In this document: positions 54,019 to 62,343 of the stretch, in pieces
How the letters are laid out: the number at the start of each line of letters is the position of its first letter
Numbering within the stretch: the stretch's first letter is position 1
Source of the DNA: Planctomycetota bacterium
GTDB lineage: Bacteria > Planctomycetota > Planctomycetia > Pirellulales > Pirellulaceae
Length of the DNA stretch: 64,000 nucleotides
Direction: 5' to 3'
NCBI GenBank assembly: GCA_027622275.1
Contig: JAQBZB010000003.1
Coordinates: 1 to 64,000 of the forward strand
Program-made: the position numbers and the translations under genes
Notes under the pieces: generated by a model
Database searches by the model: none
What the model was told of the DNA's origin: nothing
What the model saw: the letters and a program-made list of their open reading frames with translations, nothing else

Positions 54019-56742
54019 CTACCTGATCGTGACGAAGTCGTTGTGGTTGAGTAAGATCCGGACGAGACTCTCACGAGCCCGCACCACCGCCTCGGCGGAG
54101 CCGGGGTTCGGCGATAACTGCTGCTGTTTTTCAAGGGCGTCGCGGCAGAGTCGTTGTTCCACCTCCGTTGGCGTGCGCGTCAAAACCTGTTCGAACATCG
54201 CGGCCACAAACTGATCCGCCTGCGTCTCGCCCGCTCGCTCGTCCCACGCACTGACGATGGCGGCACTCATCTGATGCACCAGATCGCTGTTGGTTAGCGC
54301 CAGCGCTTGCTGTGGGACGATGCTGGTCGTGCGGCGATAACAGTCCAACGGATTGGGTGCGTCGAACAACTCTCCCAGCGCGCTCTTGCCGCCCGCCTCG
54401 GGATGAACGCTGTAGTACAGACTGCGGCGATTGGTCGTGAGCGCCTGGTCGTTCTCTAGTTCGACTCCGCCCATCGTCCGATCCAGCCGTCCCGCGCAGT
54501 ACAGCAGGCTGTCGCGCACAACCTCGGATTCCATGCGACCAACATTCATCCGCCACAGCAGTTTGTTCTCGGGATCGACCGTGACGTTTTGCGTCGCCTC
54601 GCCCACCACGGACGCGCGTCGATAGGCGTCGCTGGTGACGATCAGGCGATGCAGATGCTTCATGTTCCAACCGGCTTCCATGAATTCGACGGCCAGCCAA
54701 TCGAGCAGTTCTGGATGGGTGGGTTGAGCGCCGTTGCGGCCGAAGTCGTAAACGCTGGCCACCAGGGGCGTGTGGAAGTGCCGCATCCAGATGTGATTGG
54801 CGGCGACTCGCGCTGTCAGCGGATTGTCGCGGCTGGCAATCCACTCGGCCAAGGCACGTCGCCGCCCGGTACTCTCCTGTGGGTACATCGGAGAAAACGC
54901 CGAGTAAGTCTCCGCCAGCTTTTCGTCGGCCAGCGCCGCCCGCGTTTTGCCCACGGCAGCGCTGGCGGCCGCCCGGTTGTTCGTCGCGGCGTCGATGGCT
55001 TTGGCCCGGTTGGCGTCGTCGGCCGGTTTGGCTTCGGCGTCCAGCACAGCGAGTTCCCCGGCCAGCACTTCGCTTTCGGCGTTCTTCAACGTCGCTTCAC
55101 GTTCCAACCGACTGGCATCGCGAGTCAAACCAGACGCCTCGTCACTCGACGTCTCGCCGAATTTGGCCCGATCCGCGGCGATCCTGGCTTCAACGCTTGC
55201 TAGTTCCGCGCGAGCGGCGGCAACTTTTGCTTCGGCCGCCTTTAGTCGCAGCGTGCCGGCGCGAGCGAGTTGTTCTGGCAGGTCCGCGGGCGCGTCGGTC
55301 GCAGCCGTCTTCGCCGCGGCCAGTTCCGTTTCGTCGCGAGCTAGCGCCGTACGCGCGTCGGCGAGCACCGTCTGTTGAATCTCCTCGCGCAGCCCCGGAT
55401 ACCAAGCGCGCGGCGGCAGCTTCACCGGTTCGATGGTCAGCGCGGTGTTTTCCAGAAACGCCGGCACCCCGGGCGGGATCGAGCCTCGCTGCGTCACCCG
55501 GTTCCGCTCGTCGCCTCCCGTGTAAAACCAAGTCGGAGCGTCGGGCGTTTTGTCGAAAATGCGCACGACGCCCAGCCGTTGAACCGCGCGCGTTCCGCTG
55601 TAAGTGTAGTCCTGGAAGATGCCGGGATCGGCTTCACCAGCCACGCGATCCTGGCGAATGGAGATCGGCTCGAAGAACGCTCGCATCCGAAAATAGTCGT
55701 CGTGCGAGATCGGGTCGTACTTGTGATCGTGGCAGTGGGCGCAGTTAAACGTCAGGCCAAGAAACGCCTTGCCGGTGTGTTCCACGGCGCTGCGCATCCA
55801 GTCGTTTGGATTGAGCGAATAGTAGTTGCGGATCAGGTAGCCGGTCGCGACGCCCGCTTCGTAGTCCTCGGGGAAGATCTCGTCGGCCGCGAGCATCTCG
55901 CGGATCATGCGGTCGTAGCCCTTGTCCTCGTTGATTGATCGCACGATCCAATCCCGCCAGCGCCAGATTTGCGAGGCACTGTTCCGCACATCGTTTACGT
56001 CGCGTCGGCCGTACCAATCGCTGTAGCGCCAGACATCCATCCAATGTCGGCCCCACCGTTCGCCGTGACGCGGATCATCCAGCAGCCGATCCACGATGGC
56101 TTCGTACGCCGATGGAGACTCGTCCGCGAGGAAAGCCAGCAGCTCGTCGCGCGTCGGCGGCAGGCCGATCAGATCGAGGTAGACACGGCGCAACAGGACG
56201 TGCTTCGGGGCCGCGCCGCTGGGTGTCAAACCGCGTCGCGCGAGCGAGTCGGCCAGAAACGCGTCGATCGGGTTTTGCCCCGCTTCCGTTTCAGCGGCAG
56301 CAGGCACCGCGGGACGCTGCGGTGGCCGGAATGCCCAATGCTCCCGAGGGTCGGGTTCGGGCTGTTCGTCTTCAGGCGAAGCCGCTCCTTGGACAATCCA
56401 TTGCTTCAGCAGTTCGATCTGTGCCGTGGTGAGCGGTTCGCCTTCCGGCGGCATCCGTTCGGAAGCGTCTTGCGCCGAAATGCGGGCTACCAGCGGACTC
56501 TCGTCCGGTTTCCCTGGCACGACGGCCGCACCGTCGTCGCCTCCCTGCTGAATCAATCGGCCCGCATCAAGCCGCAGCCCGGATCGTTGCTTGAGCGGTC
56601 CGTGACAAGCATAGCACCGTGACTTGAGGATCGGCTTGACGTCGCGAACATAATCGATCTGATCGGCGATTGCCGACTGAGCGACGAGCAAGCAGACCGC
56701 CGCAAAAATCGCTCGTCGAATTCGCCAGCCGAAAATCCGCAT
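54019..56742 (-). CDS. DUF1549/DUF1553 PSCyt1-type cytochrome-like protein
   Basis: A 907-residue exported protein. ATG 56742 gives signal peptide RRAIFAAVCLLVAQSAIAD. The N-terminal PSCyt1 domain has DVKPILKSRCYACHGPLKQR (CxxCH haem site). DUF1549 follows (VLLRRVYLDLIGLPPTRDEL, WGRHWMDVWRYSDWYG, TFNCAHCHDHKYDPISHDDY with a second CxxCH). An inserted ~150-residue Ala/Glu-rich coiled coil (KAAEAKVAAARAELASVEAR) separates it from DUF1553 (ALAEWIASRDNPLTARVAAN, ALTNSDLVHQMSAAIVSAWD). Operon partner of the DUF1501 gene. Confidence 0.9.
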   Translation of the reverse strand: MRIFGWRIRRAIFAAVCLLVAQSAIADQIDYVRDVKPILKSRCYACHGPLKQRSGLRLDAGRLIQQGGDDGAAVVPGKPDESPLVARISAQDASERMPPEGEPLTTAQIELLKQWIVQGAASPEDEQPEPDPREHWAFRPPQRPAVPAAAETEAGQNPIDAFLADSLARRGLTPSGAAPKHVLLRRVYLDLIGLPPTRDELLAFLADESPSAYEAIVDRLLDDPRHGERWGRHWMDVWRYSDWYGRRDVNDVRNSASQIWRWRDWIVRSINEDKGYDRMIREMLAADEIFPEDYEAGVATGYLIRNYYSLNPNDWMRSAVEHTGKAFLGLTFNCAHCHDHKYDPISHDDYFRMRAFFEPISIRQDRVAGEADPGIFQDYTYSGTRAVQRLGVVRIFDKTPDAPTWFYTGGDERNRVTQRGSIPPGVPAFLENTALTIEPVKLPPRAWYPGLREEIQQTVLADARTALARDETELAAAKTAATDAPADLPEQLARAGTLRLKAAEAKVAAARAELASVEARIAADRAKFGETSSDEASGLTRDASRLEREATLKNAESEVLAGELAVLDAEAKPADDANRAKAIDAATNNRAAASAAVGKTRAALADEKLAETYSAFSPMYPQESTGRRRALAEWIASRDNPLTARVAANHIWMRHFHTPLVASVYDFGRNGAQPTHPELLDWLAVEFMEAGWNMKHLHRLIVTSDAYRRASVVGEATQNVTVDPENKLLWRMNVGRMESEVVRDSLLYCAGRLDRTMGGVELENDQALTTNRRSLYYSVHPEAGGKSALGELFDAPNPLDCYRRTTSIVPQQALALTNSDLVHQMSAAIVSAWDERAGETQADQFVAAMFEQVLTRTPTEVEQRLCRDALEKQQQLSPNPGSAEAVVRARESLVRILLNHNDFVTIR

Positions 56743-56875
56743 GACTTCATCCCACTCGTTTAACTGGCTCTTCGTCAATTGTATTCCCGACTGATTTACA
56801 GGCTGCTTACCCAGGATCAATGCAATACTGAGCAATGAAACAAATTACCACACTTTCGCCGGTTCTCGTGAATAA

Positions 56876-58141
56876 TCAAGGTTTACGAAGTACGGGCGGT
56901 TTCCAGCGCACGACTTCGAGATGCGTTTTGTCGTCGTCGCCGCGATACGAGTACGACGTGACGAGTGTGCCATCTTTGAGCTGCACCGTTGGTCCGAAGC
57001 CGCCTCCCTGGTACTTGCCGATCGGCGTGCGGGTGTCGAGCATCAGCCGGTCGTGATTGAAATCGATCTCAAAGCCGTCGTCGGTTTCCACGCCCAACAG
57101 GGCGCGGACACCCAGCGGCGGATTCAAATCGCGGACCGTGAACGTCAACAGCAGCCGCTTGTCCCGCAGCCGGAGCAACGACATGTACATCTCGCCATAG
57201 TCGCCAAAGTCGCGGCCGCGCTCAAAGTTTTTCCCACCATCGGCCGACGAGAACAAGATGAAGTGATCGGCCTGGTCGTTGCCCGCCTTGATCGGGCGGT
57301 CCGTGATGGGCAACTCGTTGCTGTCGACGCGGACCAGCGCCCAGATCTTGCCGGACCGCGCCTGCCACAACCAAGTCTCGCCGCCGAAGAAGCCGTAGAC
57401 GCTCTTGAAGTCACGCGGCTGGCAGTGCTGCGACTTGTCCCACGTCGTCCCGCCGTCCGTCGAACGCCAGACGAAATAAGGGCCCCCTCCGCCATCGTAA
57501 TCGACGCCCACCACGAGCGACCCATCCGCCAGTTGCAGCACGTTGCGCGTGGTGTGGTTGCTGGCGTTCGGTTTGATTTGTTCCGACTCGGCGCGGGTCG
57601 ATTGCCACGTCCGGCCGCCATCCGCCGAGCGATGAAGAAAGCCCGTCGTATAACCCCACTCGTTGCGCACGTCCTGCGCCAGCAGATGCCCGGTGATAAA
57701 GACGGTACCATCTTCGAGCACGGTCAGATACGGCTCACGACCCAACAGATCGAGCTTCTCCGGCGGCGACCACGTCCGGCCACCGTCCTGCGAGCGAAAA
57801 AGAAGCGTCTGTTCCATGACCTTGTTCCCATCTCGCTGGTACTGATGGAAGGCGGTCAGCAGCAACTCGCCGCTGGGCAACTGGGCCATGCACGGCTTGT
57901 AGTCATCGGCCTCGCCGAGCGGGACGCGCTCGCATTCGATCTTGTCGACGGGCAGGCGCTGGCGGCTGTGAACGCCGAACGAGTCCCGCCGTGACTCCGA
58001 ACTCGCAGCCGCCGGCTTCCCGGCTAAATCCTGACCGCGAATCTCCGTCGTGAGGAGAAAGAGAAGTTGGCACAAGCTCACGAACAACAGCAGCGCGAGC
58101 GATGTGGACTTGAGCCGAGCGTCGGCAGCAGCGTTTCTCAT
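56876..58141 (-). CDS. Secreted sialidase-like protein with Asp-box repeats
   Basis: A 421-residue six-bladed propeller of the BNR/sialidase superfamily. After the signal peptide (LALLLFVSLCQLLFLLTTEI) there are four Asp-boxes: SQDGGRTW, SADGGRTW, STDGGTTW and SADGGKNF. The Arg-containing start region (KPCMAQLPSGELLLTAFHQY) and the ending GTLVTSYSYRGDDDKTHLEV are typical of planctomycete exo-sialidase-like enzymes. The full catalytic Arg triad cannot be assigned by eye, so it may bind or cleave glycans. Confidence 0.82.
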   Translation of the reverse strand: MRNAAADARLKSTSLALLLFVSLCQLLFLLTTEIRGQDLAGKPAAASSESRRDSFGVHSRQRLPVDKIECERVPLGEADDYKPCMAQLPSGELLLTAFHQYQRDGNKVMEQTLLFRSQDGGRTWSPPEKLDLLGREPYLTVLEDGTVFITGHLLAQDVRNEWGYTTGFLHRSADGGRTWQSTRAESEQIKPNASNHTTRNVLQLADGSLVVGVDYDGGGGPYFVWRSTDGGTTWDKSQHCQPRDFKSVYGFFGGETWLWQARSGKIWALVRVDSNELPITDRPIKAGNDQADHFILFSSADGGKNFERGRDFGDYGEMYMSLLRLRDKRLLLTFTVRDLNPPLGVRALLGVETDDGFEIDFNHDRLMLDTRTPIGKYQGGGFGPTVQLKDGTLVTSYSYRGDDDKTHLEVVRWKPPVLRKP

Positions 58142-58420
58142 GCGAAGTTCTCCGGCAGTTGCTCAAGTCATTGAACGCAGGCAGATGGCCGCAGTCCTTG
58201 TCAAACAACGGGGCATGAATCTGGTGGTCTTTCCCATTAGCGGCAACAATCATCATACAAAGTTGCGTGGGCTCCGGGAAATGCAGACATCGGGACACCC
58301 GGAAGCCGTGATTGTCAAACCCAACATCGAAACGGATCGTCCGCCCGCCCAATCACGAAACAAACACCCAATCCGCTGCTCCCTATCTCGTACGACGACT
58401 TCCGCCCCGGCGACAGAAGT

Positions 58421-58723
58421 CTACGCAAGAATCTCGCGCAGGACCTCACCTTCAACATCGGTCAATCGGAAGTCCCGGCCGTTGAAGCGGTAGGTCAGTT
58501 TGGTGTGGTCGATGCCCATCTGATGCAGCACCGTCGCGTGGATGTCGTGTGCGTTGACCCGGTTTTCGACGGACTTGTAGCCAAATTCGTCCGAAGCGCC
58601 GTATTGTGCTCCGCCTTTAAAGCCGCCGGCGGCGAACCAAGTGGTGAAGGCATTCGGGTTGTGGTCGCGGCCTGCTGAACCCTGCGAGTCGGATGTGCGG
58701 CCGAACTCGCCGCCGTAGATCAC
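58421..58723 (-). pseudogene. C-terminal relic of a DUF1501 gene
   Basis: About 100 codons reading [40 protein letters not shown] and [20 protein letters not shown] to a normal end ([20 protein letters not shown]). The first ~370 residues of a DUF1501 protein are missing, and the frame has no start before it runs into the msrA stop at 58746. This is a 5'-truncated copy; no DUF1549 partner is nearby. Confidence 0.78.
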
Positions 58724-58745
58724 GCGAGCGTGCCTCTCTGACCGT

Positions 58746-59477
58746 CTACTCCACGGCACCGCCGTCCTTCTTCAACTTGTCTTTGAAGACCTTGCGCACC
58801 TTGTCGACCTTGGGCTTGGCCACGGCATTGCAATAGCCATCATACGGATTCGAGGCGAAATAGTTTTGGTGGTAATCTTCCGCTTTGTAAAAGATGGGTG
58901 CCGCGGTGATCTCGGTGACGATCGGATAGCGAAACGCGCCGGATTCGTCGAGAGCTTTCTTGTACTTCTCGGCAAGTTCCTTTTGCGGACCGTTGTGGTA
59001 GAACACCGCCGAGCGGTATTGCGGTCCTCGGTCGCCTCCTTGCTGATTGAGCGTGGTGGGATCGTGTGTCTGCCAGAAGACTTCGAGCAGTTCGTCGAAG
59101 CTGATCTTCGCCGGGTCGAACGTGATGCGGCAGGCTTCGGCGTGTCCGGTCCTGCCATCGCAGACTTCGTCGTACGTCGGATTCACGACGTGGCCGCCGG
59201 TATATCCTGACTCGACCGAGACGACACCGTCCAGTTCCAGGAAGACAGCCTCAACGCACCAGAAACATCCCGCACCGAACGTGGCGATCTCATGCTTTGT
59301 TGCAGTCGCATCAGATTGGCTTTCATCTTTCACTGGCGTCGTTGGGACGCTCTCGTCGGACGGATTCTCGGTCATCGGTTCGGCCTCCGCGGTTGAAGCT
59401 TGATTCGATACGCTACAGCCGGTTGCGAAAACACAGCCGGCAAGCAGCAGCAAAAAGTGAAGACGCCGGTTCAACAT
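58746..59477 (-). CDS. msrA: Peptide methionine-S-sulfoxide reductase, lipoprotein form
   Basis: A 243-residue MsrA that repairs Met-S-sulfoxide. The catalytic motif [12 protein letters not shown] has Cys71 in [44 protein letters not shown] and [20 protein letters not shown] complete the family fold. The N-terminus carries a short lipoprotein leader (LLLLAGC or FATGC) and a 40-residue acidic linker, so the enzyme acts outside the cytoplasm on exported proteins. C-terminal resolving cysteines are represented by [13 protein letters not shown]. The gene next upstream on this strand is an M24 peptidase 17 bp away. Confidence 0.92.
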   Translation of the reverse strand: MLNRRLHFLLLLAGCVFATGCSVSNQASTAEAEPMTENPSDESVPTTPVKDESQSDATATKHEIATFGAGCFWCVEAVFLELDGVVSVESGYTGGHVVNPTYDEVCDGRTGHAEACRITFDPAKISFDELLEVFWQTHDPTTLNQQGGDRGPQYRSAVFYHNGPQKELAEKYKKALDESGAFRYPIVTEITAAPIFYKAEDYHQNYFASNPYDGYCNAVAKPKVDKVRKVFKDKLKKDGGAVE

Positions 59478-59493
59478 GGTTACAACTCCTGAA

Positions 59494-60684
59494 TCAATAT
59501 TCCGCCAAGATCGGGATCACCGCTTGTTGCAGGTCGCCGCCGGTAACATGGACATTGCCTTCACGGTCGACAAACACATCGACCTCGCTCCGCACGCCAA
59601 ACTCTGGCAGATAGATTCCCGGTTCAATCGAGAAACAGGTGCCGGGCAACACCAGCCGCTCGTCGTGCATTTCGAGGTTGTCCATGTTGGCACCGTTGCC
59701 ATGTGTCTCTTGGCCGATGCTGTGTCCGGTGCGGTGAATGAACGCTTCGCCAAATCCGGCGGCCTCGATCACGTCGCGCGTCGCCTGATCGACTTGCCAG
59801 CCTTGCAGCGGCTGGCCTCTAGCGAAGGCCTGTTTGACGATGGCGATTCCCGCGTCGCGAGCCCGCGCCACGACTTGAAACACTTCTTCGTAACGCTCTG
59901 GCACCTGGTGGCCGATGAAACCGACTCGCGTCAGATCGCTGTAGACAGCTCGCGGCCGATCCATCTTGGCCCACAAATCGATCAACACAAAATCACCTTC
60001 GCGCATCTCGGTATCGTTGTCGGCGTCCGGCTCGAAGTGAGGATCGCCGCTGTGCGGACCAACGCCGATGATCGGCGGGTGATAAGTCGTCAGGCCGTGT
60101 TCGACGAAGTGTTGCATGATCTCTTGCTGCACGATGCATTCGGTCAGGCGCTGGCCGGAGCGGATGCGGTTGGCGATCAAAGACCAAACGCGGGCAAACG
60201 CCGCGTCGGTGTGCTGCGAAGCTTCGAGATGCATCTGCCATTGAGCCTCGTCCCAGACGGCCTCGAATTGCTGCACGAGGTTCCCCGACGAAACAACCTC
60301 GCAGCCAAATCGACGCACTAACTCGATTGTCCCGGCATCGACGCGCGAGACGTACGGATTGGCATTGTTCGGCGAGTACTCCATTGCGACACGCGTCATC
60401 CCGGCGACGAGCCGCTCGACACCCGCTTCCAATTCTTGCCACTTGAGATAGACGCTCGCCGAGCCCGGCACGCCGGCCAAGGCCGCCGTTTCGATCCGAT
60501 GGACGAGCTTCATCGGCTCGCCCTCGGCGGGAATGCAGTAGAACCAACGCCGCGAGCCAACATTGTCGTCGCTCATCCCGAGCACGCGACGAGCTAACCG
60601 ATTCGTCCCGCGAAAGTCATACAGCAACCAGCCGTCGAGCTCGAACTTCCTCAACGAATCCTGGATTGCTTCGACGTTCAGCAT
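59494..60684 (-). CDS. M24 metallopeptidase (Xaa-Pro dipeptidase-like)
   Basis: A 396-residue pita-bread metallopeptidase. Metal ligands are visible: LIDLWAKMD and YSDLTRVGF (two Asp), HRTGHSIGQETHGNG (His), CFSIEPGIYLPEFG (Glu) and VRSEVDVFVD (Glu). The N-domain begins MLNVEAIQDSLRKFELDGWL. It should remove an N-terminal residue before proline, or hydrolyse Xaa-Pro dipeptides. A second M24 gene lies nine bases away on the same strand, but the two are only distantly similar and probably have different substrates. Confidence 0.88.
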   Translation of the reverse strand: MLNVEAIQDSLRKFELDGWLLYDFRGTNRLARRVLGMSDDNVGSRRWFYCIPAEGEPMKLVHRIETAALAGVPGSASVYLKWQELEAGVERLVAGMTRVAMEYSPNNANPYVSRVDAGTIELVRRFGCEVVSSGNLVQQFEAVWDEAQWQMHLEASQHTDAAFARVWSLIANRIRSGQRLTECIVQQEIMQHFVEHGLTTYHPPIIGVGPHSGDPHFEPDADNDTEMREGDFVLIDLWAKMDRPRAVYSDLTRVGFIGHQVPERYEEVFQVVARARDAGIAIVKQAFARGQPLQGWQVDQATRDVIEAAGFGEAFIHRTGHSIGQETHGNGANMDNLEMHDERLVLPGTCFSIEPGIYLPEFGVRSEVDVFVDREGNVHVTGGDLQQAVIPILAEY

Positions 60685-60692
60685 GAGTTTCC

Positions 60693-61784
60693 CTACGCGA
60701 TCACACAGTCGGCGTATTCCTTTGGCACGTGCGACAGAACTTCGTGGCCGTCCTTGGTCACCAAGATATCATCTTCGATCCGCACGCCAAATGTTCCTGG
60801 TAAGTAGATCCCGGGCTCGACAGTCACCACCATTCCCGGCTCCAGCGTACGTTTCTGATTGACGGCGAGCCGCGGTTGTTCGTGAATTTGCAGGCCGAAG
60901 CCATGACCGAGCGAGTGGCCGAACTGTTTGCCAAAGCCCGCGTCGGTGATGACTTTTCGCGCTGCGGCATCGACATCTTCCATGATCGCACCAGGGCGAA
61001 TGGCACCGATCGCTTTCTTCTGAGCCTTGAGAACGACGTTGTAGACGCGCTCCAGCTTGGCCGGAGCTTTTCCAGTCACGATGATCCGCGTCAAGTCACT
61101 CAGATAGAGCTTCGCTTTAGCACCCCAGTCGACGAGCACCATGAAGCTCTCGCCGATCTTCACGCCGCCGGGACGATAGTGAGGCAGCGCGCCGTTCGGT
61201 CCCACGCCAACGATCGGCCAAAAGGCCGTACACTCGCCGCCGAACAAGCGGACTTGCCGCTCGAGTTCGTCGGCCACTTGCTTTTCCGTTTGTTCCGGTC
61301 GTAAGCCGGCTTTTACAACCGCGAATGCTCGTTCGGCGATCGTAATCGCTTCGCGAATCTCCGCCAGTTCGTCTTTGTCTTTGATTTCGCGTAGTTGCTC
61401 AACCAAACCGCTCGTCGTGACCAGATTGACCTTGGGGAGCTTCTCGGCAAGCTTCTGCGAGAACTCCAACGTCACGTTGCTCGCTTCGATGGCGAGCGAT
61501 CCGAGTTTCGCCTTCCGTACGACTTTGGCAACGGAGTCCAGCATCGTCATCTCGGGACCGCGGATCTCCAAATCGATGTTCGGACATTCCGTTTCCAGTT
61601 GTGTCGTGTAGCGTCGATCGCTCAACACAATTTGCCCGTCGCACGTCAGCAGCAGATAGCTCGAGTCGCCCGTGAAGCCGGTCAGGTACGTGACGTTATC
61701 GTAGCTGGTGACCAAAATCGCTTCGGCTTCAGCTTCGCGGACGAGTCGACGCAGTTTGTCGCGTCGCTGCTTATGGTTCGGCAT
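60693..61784 (-). CDS. M24 Xaa-Pro aminopeptidase
   Basis: A 363-residue aminopeptidase P-type enzyme. ATG 61784 is chosen over an upstream codon because MPNHKQRRDKLRRLVREAEA is the family start. Ligands are VLVDWGAKAKLYLSDLTRII (two Asp), SLGHGFGLQIHEQP (His), MVVTVEPGIYLPGTFG (Glu) and VRIEDDILVT (Glu). The N-domain has LVTSYDNVTYLTGFTGDSSY. It lies between panD and the second M24 gene in one direction, with short gaps, so the cluster may be co-transcribed. Confidence 0.9.
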   Translation of the reverse strand: MPNHKQRRDKLRRLVREAEAEAILVTSYDNVTYLTGFTGDSSYLLLTCDGQIVLSDRRYTTQLETECPNIDLEIRGPEMTMLDSVAKVVRKAKLGSLAIEASNVTLEFSQKLAEKLPKVNLVTTSGLVEQLREIKDKDELAEIREAITIAERAFAVVKAGLRPEQTEKQVADELERQVRLFGGECTAFWPIVGVGPNGALPHYRPGGVKIGESFMVLVDWGAKAKLYLSDLTRIIVTGKAPAKLERVYNVVLKAQKKAIGAIRPGAIMEDVDAAARKVITDAGFGKQFGHSLGHGFGLQIHEQPRLAVNQKRTLEPGMVVTVEPGIYLPGTFGVRIEDDILVTKDGHEVLSHVPKEYADCVIA

Positions 61785-61821
61785 GGATCGCGTTCTTAGC
61801 AGAGAGTAGGCGGGGAAAACT

Positions 61822-62184
61822 TTATTCCGCTTGAGCAAGCTGTGTTCGGTTCTGGCGGTCGACGAGGATCAGCCGGGGTTCGTGATGCTCGATCTCGTTT
61901 TCTTCGTACTCGGCATAGCTGGCGATGATCACCAAGTCGCCTGGGTTAACGTGATGCGCCGCCGCACCATTGATGCAAATTTCCCCAGCACCCGGTTCAC
62001 CGAGAATCGCGTAGGTCGAGAGCCGAGAGCCGTTGGTGATGTTGTAAATCTCAACCCGTTCGTACACGACGATATCGGCCGCCTCGAGCAGTTCCAGATC
62101 GATCGTGACGCTGCCCTCGTAGGCGAGGTTGGCGTCGGTCACTGTCGCACGGTGGATCTTGGATTTCAGAAGGGTCCGTTTCAT
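61822..62184 (-). CDS. panD: Aspartate 1-decarboxylase
   Basis: A 120-residue pyruvoyl enzyme making beta-alanine for pantothenate. Self-cleavage occurs between Gly24 and Ser25 ([10 protein letters not shown]), leaving the N-terminal pyruvoyl group. Other family residues are [12 protein letters not shown] with the active Lys9, [20 protein letters not shown] with Tyr58-type and Arg residues, and [20 protein letters not shown]. Length is standard. First gene of the minus-strand run panD, two M24 peptidases, msrA. Confidence 0.95.
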   Translation of the reverse strand: MKRTLLKSKIHRATVTDANLAYEGSVTIDLELLEAADIVVYERVEIYNITNGSRLSTYAILGEPGAGEICINGAAAHHVNPGDLVIIASYAEYEENEIEHHEPRLILVDRQNRTQLAQAE

Positions 62185-62275
62185 CAGGCACTTATCGCGT
62201 GTGGAGCAAAGAGAATGGAGTCACTTCCATAATCGGCCATTTGCCGCAGTTGGACAAGGTGTCATCTCGCTTAGA

Positions 62276-62340
62276 CCTGTACGATGGCCTTCCAAGGCCG
62301 TCGATTGCTTCACGACGGCCTTGGAAGGCCATCGTACAGG
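62276..62340. repeat. Perfect 28-bp palindromic repeat
   Basis: The arms 62276-62303 and 62313-62340 are exact inverses over 28 bp, with a 9-base loop (ATTGCTTCA). The arm begins CCTGTACGATGGCCTTCCAA. It lies four bases past the stop codon of the symporter gene and upstream of panD, so it could form a strong RNA hairpin at the transcript end, though no U-run follows. Confidence 0.9.
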
Positions 62341-62343
62341 GCA

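Noticed and set aside
58142-58420. FGE tail or other short gene between the sialidase gene and the DUF1501 relic
   Set aside because: A minus-strand run reading GFDNHGFRVSRC resembles the end of an FGE domain, but it is too short and its extension overlaps the sialidase start; no gene is called.
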